In this document: in pieces, positions 32,431-37,107 of the stretch
How the letters are laid out: every line of letters starts with the position of its first letter
How positions within the stretch are numbered: the first letter of the stretch is position 1
Source: SIG480 sp045586595
GTDB lineage: Bacteria > Bacillota > Clostridia > Oscillospirales > JAAYXM01
Assembly (NCBI GenBank): GCA_045586595.1
Contig: JAZNAQ010000046.1
Coordinates: forward strand, 1-37,107
Length of the DNA stretch: 37,107 nucleotides
Direction: 5' to 3'
Position numbers and translations under genes: made by a program
The notes under the pieces: model-generated
The model's database searches: none
What the model was told of the DNA's origin: nothing
The model's input: the letters and a program-made list of their open reading frames with translations, nothing else

Positions 32431-33333
32431 TTATTCCGAAAGCATTCCGCGAAACTCAATCTTTTCAAGCGGAGCGCGCTCTGCCTCATCTACATTTTCA
32501 AGAGTTATGCGCCCTAAAGAGCCTGCACGAAACTCATCAAGCAGAGTTTTTGCCATACGCTCTGTATTTACCTCGCCTCCCGAAACAAGAAACCCCCGAG
32601 CTCTTCCCGCACGCTCAAGTATGTCGTAACCGGGCTCAAAGCAATCTGAAGTTATTTTATATCTTGTGTTGAGATTATCTGCATATCGTTCTGAGAGAAC
32701 CTCCATAAACAGTGACGCAAGAGTTTCTATATCGAGTATATCATCTTTTATAGCACCTGTAAATGCAAGATTCAGGGCGGTGCGCTTATCATCAAACTTC
32801 GGCCAGAGCATTCCAGGAGTGTCAAGCATCTCTATGCCGTTACCAACACGAATCCACTGCTTTTCTCTCGTAACGCCGGGCCTATCCTCAGCCTTTGCAA
32901 TATTCCTGCCGGAAACCCTGTTTATAAACGAAGATTTGCCTACATTCGGAACGCCACATATCATAACGCGGACACTTCTGCCAACCTGACCTTTCTGACG
33001 ATACATTTCAAGCTTCTCGGAAAGCAGCTGTTTTATCGCAGCAGGAAACGCCGAAACACCGCCACCGTTTTTTGAGTTGGTTTCTAAAACAGAATAACCT
33101 TTTGAGCGGTAATAAGCCGCCCACTCCTTTGTCTTTTTATCGTCTGCAAGGTCAACGCGGTTTAAAACAATAAGCCTGGGCTTGCCGCGTGAGAGCTCTG
33201 CTATATCGTAATTTCTACTAGAAACCGGAATACGCGCATCTAAAATTTCGCACACAGCATCAACCATTTTGAGGTTGTCTGATATCATTCGGCGCGTTTT
33301 CGTCATATGCCCCGGATACCACTGTATATCCAT
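32431..33333 (-). CDS. rbgA: Ribosome biogenesis GTPase RbgA (YlqF)
   Basis: A 300-residue circularly permuted GTPase required for late 50S assembly. The motif order is G4 (LNRVDLAD), G1 (GVPNVGKSSFINR), G3 (DTPGMLWP), preceded by the MDIQWYPGHMTKTRRM N-terminus and closed by the C-terminal RNA-binding domain (ITLENVDE). The ATG at 33333 is used; a TTG frame 5 codons longer contains the GGAGG Shine-Dalgarno. It lies 22 bp after lepB. Confidence 0.97.
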   Translation of the reverse strand: MDIQWYPGHMTKTRRMISDNLKMVDAVCEILDARIPVSSRNYDIAELSRGKPRLIVLNRVDLADDKKTKEWAAYYRSKGYSVLETNSKNGGGVSAFPAAIKQLLSEKLEMYRQKGQVGRSVRVMICGVPNVGKSSFINRVSGRNIAKAEDRPGVTREKQWIRVGNGIEMLDTPGMLWPKFDDKRTALNLAFTGAIKDDILDIETLASLFMEVLSERYADNLNTRYKITSDCFEPGYDILERAGRARGFLVSGGEVNTERMAKTLLDEFRAGSLGRITLENVDEAERAPLEKIEFRGMLSE

Positions 33334-33355
33334 TTTTCGCGCCTCCAATCAAAAT

Positions 33356-33943
33356 TTAGTCTACGGTACCGAAACCGGAAATAGGTAAAATCCTCACAAG
33401 TAATCTTCCAAGAATACACGACTCATGAACCATGCCAAGGCTTGAGTCTCTGCTGTCAGAGCTGTGGTTGCGGTTATCGCCCATTACAAACACACAGCCC
33501 TCGGGAACTGTTGCCGGGAACACCATATCTATCTGACGTTTTGTTTTATCGGCTATATAAGGCTCATCAATCGCCTTTCCGTCTATATAAACAATGCCCT
33601 TTTGGAAATCTATATCTATTGTCTGGTGTTCGGTTGCAACTATACGCTTTACTATCATTTTACCATCGAGGAATGAGTCCTTCGAGAGAACAACTATATC
33701 GCCTTGCTCCGGCTCATAGAACAGATTTGATATTATGAGCCAATCTTTGTCATGAAGCGTCGGCAGCATAGAGTCGCCGTCAACCCCTACAACCCTTATG
33801 GCAAATATAAATATAAGAACGATTGCACTCAGAATAACGGTTATATTCTGAACCCAATCAAAAATTTCGTTTTTTAGAGAAGATATGGAGCTATTATTAT
33901 CCATATTATTATTTTCAACATGTATATTTTCAGACATAAGCAT
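33356..33943 (-). CDS. lepB: Signal peptidase I
   Basis: A 195-residue type I signal peptidase. One N-terminal membrane segment (about 35-50, TVILSAIVLIFIFAI) anchors it, with the catalytic domain outside. S58 in GDSMLPTL and K99 in MIVKRIVA form the Ser-Lys dyad, and MGDNRNHSSDSRD is the box E motif. The N-terminal ~30 residues are polar and Asn-rich. Two ATGs lie two codons apart; the first is used. The gene follows the rplS terminator, then rbgA. Confidence 0.95.
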   Translation of the reverse strand: MLMSENIHVENNNMDNNSSISSLKNEIFDWVQNITVILSAIVLIFIFAIRVVGVDGDSMLPTLHDKDWLIISNLFYEPEQGDIVVLSKDSFLDGKMIVKRIVATEHQTIDIDFQKGIVYIDGKAIDEPYIADKTKRQIDMVFPATVPEGCVFVMGDNRNHSSDSRDSSLGMVHESCILGRLLVRILPISGFGTVD

Positions 33944-33954
33944 TATCTCTCCCT

Positions 33955-33991
33955 AAGAAGTGAAAAGGGGGAAGACTCTTGAGCCCTCCCC
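33955..33991 (-). terminator. Terminator after rplS
   Basis: On the minus strand GGGGAGGGCTC (33991-33981) folds back on GAGTCTTCCCC (33978-33968), an 11-bp stem with two G-U pairs and a tiny loop, followed by CTTTTCACTTCTT. It starts 9 bases after the rplS stop. Read-through may still feed lepB, since no other promoter is evident. Confidence 0.55.
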
Positions 33992-33999
33992 TTCTCCAT

Positions 34000-34341
34000 T
34001 TAGATATCTTCTTTGACCTTTGCCGCCTTGCCGACTCTGCCACGCAGATAGTAAAGCTTTGCACGTCTGACTTTACCCTTACGGACAAGTTCAAACTTAG
34101 CAACATGCGGTGAGTGAATCGGGAAAACCTTTTCAACACCAACACCGTACGACAAGCGACGAACTGTAACCGTTTCCTGAATGCCGCCATGCTTCTTAGC
34201 AATAATTGTGCCTTCGAAAACCTGAACACGCTCACGGTTACCTTCCTTGATAAGGACATGGACACGAACAGTGTCACCAATGCTTATTTCAGGCAAATCT
34301 TTCTTAATCTGACTGTCTGTCAAATTCTTGATAAGATCCAT
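34000..34341 (-). CDS. rplS: 50S ribosomal protein L19
   Basis: A 113-residue, very basic ribosomal protein at the 30S-50S interface. Family sequence is unmistakable: SIGDTVRVHVLIKEGNRERV, QVFEGTIIAKKHGG, VRRLSYGVGVEKVFPIHSP and KGKVRRAKLYYLRGR. The ATG follows GAGGAGG by 9 bases. It is the first gene after a strong promoter and a ~70-base leader, and is followed by a terminator-like hairpin before lepB. Confidence 0.98.
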   Translation of the reverse strand: MDLIKNLTDSQIKKDLPEISIGDTVRVHVLIKEGNRERVQVFEGTIIAKKHGGIQETVTVRRLSYGVGVEKVFPIHSPHVAKFELVRKGKVRRAKLYYLRGRVGKAAKVKEDI

Positions 34342-34413
34342 TGATGCACTCCTCCTCTCTTCGTAGACGTTCTTGCCTCAGATATCAAGACAGAGGACCG
34401 CCCGTTATATGAC
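34342..34413 (-). ncRNA. Possible rplS (L19) leader RNA
   Basis: The ~70-base untranslated leader contains CCTC (34396-34393) and GAGG (34379-34376), which can pair, followed by GCAAGAACG and CTACGAAG before the GAGGAGG. Many Firmicutes carry an L19 leader in this position that may be autoregulatory. I recognise the arrangement but cannot run a covariance model, so the call is tentative. Confidence 0.4.
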
Positions 34414-34419
34414 CACAGT

Positions 34420-34448
34420 ATAATATCATATATAAAAAGAAAAATCAA
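34420..34448 (-). promoter_or_regulatory. Promoter of rplS
   Basis: On the minus strand TTGATT (34448-34443), 17 bases, TATTAT (34425-34420). Start near 34413. Probably also supplies lepB-rbgA-rnhB-yraN-thrC by read-through. Confidence 0.75.
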
Positions 34449-34485
34449 GTATAAATTTATTTTTTCTTTTATTTTTATTGTTTAA

Positions 34486-34515
34486 TTGCACTTAGCATCT
34501 ATATTGTGGTATACT
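34486..34515 (+). promoter_or_regulatory. Promoter of the rluA-family gene
   Basis: TTGCAC (34486-34491), 18 bases ending in TGG, TATACT (34510-34515), an extended -10 promoter. It is back to back with the rplS promoter, 38 bases apart. Confidence 0.75.
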
Positions 34516-34544
34516 TATCTGCATAAGAACTACGGAGGACAACC

Positions 34545-35495
34545 ATGAAAGAGTTTACTATACGAAAAAACGACGCTGATATACGCCTTGACAAATTCGT
34601 TTCAAAGGCTGTTCCGTCACTCCCCTCCAACCTGATACAGAAATACATTCGTCTGAAACGAATTAAGGTTAACTCTTCAAGAGCAAAGCCCGACACACGC
34701 CTTATCGAAGGCGACAGCGTTCAAATGTATTTAAACGACGAATTCTTTGAAAACACCCGTGCAAAAAAGGCAACCCCAAAACTTTCGGCTTCATTTCCGA
34801 ATATTGTATACGAGGACGAGAACATTATTCTTGCAGACAAGCCCGCAGGTATCTCCGTACATGACGATGAATTCGGCGGCGAAACATTAATATCTCAAAT
34901 CCTCAGTTATCTATCTTCAAAAGGTGAATGGAACCCTGAACATGAAAACGCTTTTATACCAGCACTTTGCAACCGAATAGACCGCAACACCTCAGGCATA
35001 GTAATTGCCGCAAAAAACGCCGAAGCATTGCGTATAATGAACAATAAAATTAAAAACAGAGAAATATCAAAGTATTATCTTTGCGTTGTTATGGGAAAGC
35101 TGCACCCGCCAAGCGGAACGCTTAAGGGATATATATTCAAGGATGCAAAAGAAAACCGTGTGTACGTTCGCCCCAAGCCTTGTCCCGGAGCGAAAACAGC
35201 TATTACAAAATATTCAACACTTAAAACAAACGGTGAAATTTCACTTGTAGAGTGTGAGCTTATTACAGGCAGAACGCACCAGATACGCGCACAAATGGCA
35301 AGCGCAGGCCACCCGCTTGTAGGTGACGGAAAATACGGCAAAAACGCAGATAACAAAAAGTATGGTATGAAACATCAGGCTCTTTGCTCATATAAGCTTG
35401 TTTTTAATTTCAAAACGCCATCCGGAATACTCGAATATCTTAACAAGCAAGCATTTACAATAAAAAATGTACCGTTCAAATCAAAATTCTTCTAA
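34545..35495 (+). CDS. RluA family pseudouridine synthase
   Basis: A 316-residue enzyme that turns uridine into pseudouridine in rRNA or tRNA. An N-terminal S4 RNA-binding domain (about 12-65, IRLDKFVSKAVP) is followed by the catalytic domain. The active-site segment is LCNRIDRNTSGIVIA, with catalytic D146; the residue before R is Asn143 where most RluA proteins have His. The second motif GRTHQIRAQMASAGHPLVGD is normal. The target site cannot be told (RluC, RluD and similar). GGAGG lies before the ATG. A bidirectional terminator ends it. Confidence 0.94.
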   Translation: MKEFTIRKNDADIRLDKFVSKAVPSLPSNLIQKYIRLKRIKVNSSRAKPDTRLIEGDSVQMYLNDEFFENTRAKKATPKLSASFPNIVYEDENIILADKPAGISVHDDEFGGETLISQILSYLSSKGEWNPEHENAFIPALCNRIDRNTSGIVIAAKNAEALRIMNNKIKNREISKYYLCVVMGKLHPPSGTLKGYIFKDAKENRVYVRPKPCPGAKTAITKYSTLKTNGEISLVECELITGRTHQIRAQMASAGHPLVGDGKYGKNADNKKYGMKHQALCSYKLVFNFKTPSGILEYLNKQAFTIKNVPFKSKFF

Positions 35496-35534
35496 AAATA
35501 CACAGCATCAAATATGATGCTGTGTATTTTTTTT
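35495..35534. terminator. Bidirectional rho-independent terminator
   Basis: A 15-bp perfect stem (35495-35509 with 35516-35530, 6-base loop) is followed by a T-run on the plus strand. Between convergent genes, it should end both rluA and the NSS transporter message. Confidence 0.88.
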
Positions 35535-35549
35535 ACATTATTGCATACA

Positions 35550-36935
35550 TTAAGCAAAAAGCTGCGGGAAGAACTTGCTGATATACCCATGAGCGAAAAG
35601 CAAGAGAACAGCTATAGGAAGAATATATGTCACATATACTCTTATCCATCTCGGGAACTTCATTCCCTTACCCGCATTGACCTCTTGCATAAAGTTATCC
35701 CAACCCCAGCCGTATCTTGTTACACAGAAGAAGAGATATACAAGGCTGCCTAGCGGCAAAAGGTTATTGCTTACTATAAAGTCTTCAAGGTCCATGATGT
35801 TTGAGCCTGCGCCGAGTGGCTGAATACCGCTCAAGAGATTAAACCCAAACACGCACGGAAGCGAAAGAACGATTATTGCGACAAAGTTAATCCATACAGC
35901 CTTTTTCCTCGACCAACCGAGAAGGTCCATAGCAAACGATATAATATTTTCAAATACAGCAACAACTGTTGAAAGCGCGGCAAATGACATAAAGACAAAG
36001 AACAATGTTCCCCAAATTCTTCCTCCTGCCATAACATTGAAAATATTTGGAAGTGTGACAAACACCAAACCCGGCCCCTGACCCGGATTAACCCCGAACG
36101 AGAAGCACGCCGGGAAGATTATGAGCCCCGACATAAGGGCAACTGAGGTATCAAGGGCAAGTATGTTCACTGATTCGCCCATAAGAGAGCGGTCTTTGTC
36201 AATATAACTTCCGAATATCGCCATGGAGCCGATGCCTATGCTCAAGGTGAAGAAAGCTTGTCCCATGGCGGCAGAAACAACATTCAGAATGCCGTTTTCT
36301 GCCATTTTTGTAAAATCAGGTTTAAGGTAGAACGAAAGCCCCTCTCCCGCGCCCGGAAGCGTTACTGCGCGAACCACAAGCAAGAGCATAATTATGAGCA
36401 GACTTGACATCATAATTTTTGTTATCTTTTCAACGCCTTTTTGCAACCCTAAGGAGCAAATAAAAAAGCCGACAAACACAGCAATAACCATCCAGAACAC
36501 AAGTGCTGTGGGGTTAGCTGTAAAGTTTGAGAAAATTTCACCGACTTTTTCGGTTGTTGCACCCACAAACTCACCGCGTGCCATCTTTACGCAGTAGGAA
36601 AACATCCAACCGCAAATTGTTGTGTAAAACATCATGAGCAAGTAGTTGCCTGCCATTGCAAAGTAGCTGAAGACATGCCACTTTGTTCCCTTCGGCTCAA
36701 GCGCTCGGAAAGAAGCTGCAACACTCTTCCGGCTTGCGCGGCCTACAGAAAACTCCATAGCCATAATCGGAAGACCGAATATAATAAGGAAGAACAGATA
36801 TACCAGCACAAAAGCTGCGCCGCCATACTGACCTGTAATATACGGGAATCTCCAAACATTGCCGAGACCTATTGCACAGCCTGCTGATATAAGCAAAAAG
36901 CCAAGCCGTGACGAAAACTTTTCTCTCTGTTGCAT
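35550..36935 (-). CDS. Sodium-dependent transporter, neurotransmitter:sodium symporter (NSS/SNF) family
   Basis: A 461-residue polytopic membrane protein with about 11-12 hydrophobic segments and the LeuT-type fold. The first membrane helix is unwound at GCAIGLGNVWRFPYI, which supplies Na+ and substrate contacts, and QAFFTLSIGIGSMAIFGSY is the sixth helix. Bacterial members take up amino acids such as tryptophan or tyrosine with Na+; the substrate here is not evident. AGGGGG lies 9 bases before the ATG. It stands alone with its own promoter. Confidence 0.93.
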   Translation of the reverse strand: MQQREKFSSRLGFLLISAGCAIGLGNVWRFPYITGQYGGAAFVLVYLFFLIIFGLPIMAMEFSVGRASRKSVAASFRALEPKGTKWHVFSYFAMAGNYLLMMFYTTICGWMFSYCVKMARGEFVGATTEKVGEIFSNFTANPTALVFWMVIAVFVGFFICSLGLQKGVEKITKIMMSSLLIIMLLLVVRAVTLPGAGEGLSFYLKPDFTKMAENGILNVVSAAMGQAFFTLSIGIGSMAIFGSYIDKDRSLMGESVNILALDTSVALMSGLIIFPACFSFGVNPGQGPGLVFVTLPNIFNVMAGGRIWGTLFFVFMSFAALSTVVAVFENIISFAMDLLGWSRKKAVWINFVAIIVLSLPCVFGFNLLSGIQPLGAGSNIMDLEDFIVSNNLLPLGSLVYLFFCVTRYGWGWDNFMQEVNAGKGMKFPRWIRVYVTYILPIAVLLLFAHGYISKFFPQLFA

Positions 36936-36967
36936 TAATTTTAACCCCCTAATTTTTGGTTATGTTA

Positions 36968-36996
36968 ATAATAACAGATTCTTTGATAAAGTGCAA
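36968..36996 (-). promoter_or_regulatory. Promoter of the NSS transporter
   Basis: On the minus strand TTGCAC (36996-36991), 17 bases, TATTAT (36973-36968). Start near 36961, about 25 bases before the ATG. Confidence 0.78.
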
Positions 36997-37051
36997 GAAA
37001 AAACGGCTTAAATCATATTTTCCAAAATCGAATGACGAATTTGGAAAGTGA

Positions 37052-37100
37052 AAAACAGACTTATCATCGTGAATAATAATACCTTTGAAAAGTCTGTTTT
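37052..37100 (-). terminator. Possible terminator of a gene beyond the right edge
   Basis: AAAACAGACTT (37052-37062) and AAGTCTGTTTT (37090-37100) are perfectly complementary with a 27-base loop. On the minus strand the stem runs into TTTTTCAC, as for a gene lying to the right. The long loop makes it weak. Confidence 0.35.
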
Positions 37101-37107
37101 GTTTGTT

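Noticed and set aside
33340..33353. Same 14 bases ATTTTGATTGGAGG before rbgA as before dacF
   Set aside because: Both are Shine-Dalgarno regions, and the rbgA copy lacks the complementary arm. A chance match around a constrained motif is the simplest view.
35497..35508. AATACACAGCAT, identical over 12 bases to part of the oxidoreductase dyad
   Set aside because: It is one arm of the rluA terminator stem and does not form the CAAT...ATTG dyad or lie at a promoter, so a third operator copy is not supported.
1..37107. Mobile elements, CRISPR arrays, phage or defence systems
   Set aside because: No transposase, integrase, spaced direct repeats or defence-type domains were found on either strand. 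Gene order is that of a conserved chromosome.

Overview
The window looks like chromosomal core from a low-to-moderate GC, endospore-forming Firmicute of class Clostridia. The evidence is the family content (SpoIVA, GerW/YtfJ, a YtfI-like DUF2953 protein, DacF-type carboxypeptidase, UPF0291) and classical Firmicutes gene orders (tig-clpP-clpX-lon-engB; rplS-lepB-rbgA-rnhB-yraN; scpA-scpB-ytfI-ytfJ-dacF). I see no insertion sequence, integrase, phage gene or CRISPR array. Genus cannot be read from the sequence alone.

Left part (1-15.0 kb). A HAD phosphatase tail (+) and a UPF0291 gene (-) share a bidirectional terminator, followed by a solitary tRNA-Gln(CTG) with its own promoter and terminator. 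A tightly packed minus-strand train of twelve genes then runs from a strong promoter at about 15.03 kb: site-2 protease, scpA, scpB, ytfI-like, gerW, dacF, glgB, glgC, glgD, glgA, glgP and a GH13 amylase. It joins chromosome segregation, sporulation and cell-wall genes to a complete glycogen synthesis and breakdown set. I found no terminator or strong promoter at the junction, so co-transcription is possible.

Middle (15.0-29.1 kb). A divergent plus-strand pair encodes a flavin-reductase-like protein and a stand-alone uridylyltransferase domain of the GlmU type. spoIVA follows on the minus strand with a good sigma-E-type promoter. Next is a small accessory module: Gfo/Idh/MocA oxidoreductase, metal-dependent amidohydrolase and AraC-family regulator. 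The two enzyme promoters carry almost the same 15-bp palindrome at exactly the same place relative to the -35 box, the most distinctive regulatory signal in the window. Upstream lie lysA, engB, lon, clpX, clpP and tig, a protein-folding and proteolysis cluster. The trigger factor carries an unusual ~70-residue Lys/Ala/Thr-rich tail resembling histone H1 C-termini.

Right part (29.1-37.1 kb). Metallophosphoesterase, thrC, yraN, rnhB, rbgA, lepB and rplS lie on the minus strand, with a promoter and probable leader before rplS. A divergent RluA-type pseudouridine synthase follows on the plus strand, then a sodium-dependent NSS-family transporter on the minus strand.

Most of the window is ordinary housekeeping. 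No wholly new system is evident. The best leads are the palindrome-linked oxidoreductase/amidohydrolase regulon, the trigger factor tail, the stand-alone GlmU-type domain, and the physical coupling of sporulation and glycogen genes. Several start codons were moved downstream from the longest reading frame because the Shine-Dalgarno sequence lies inside the longer version.
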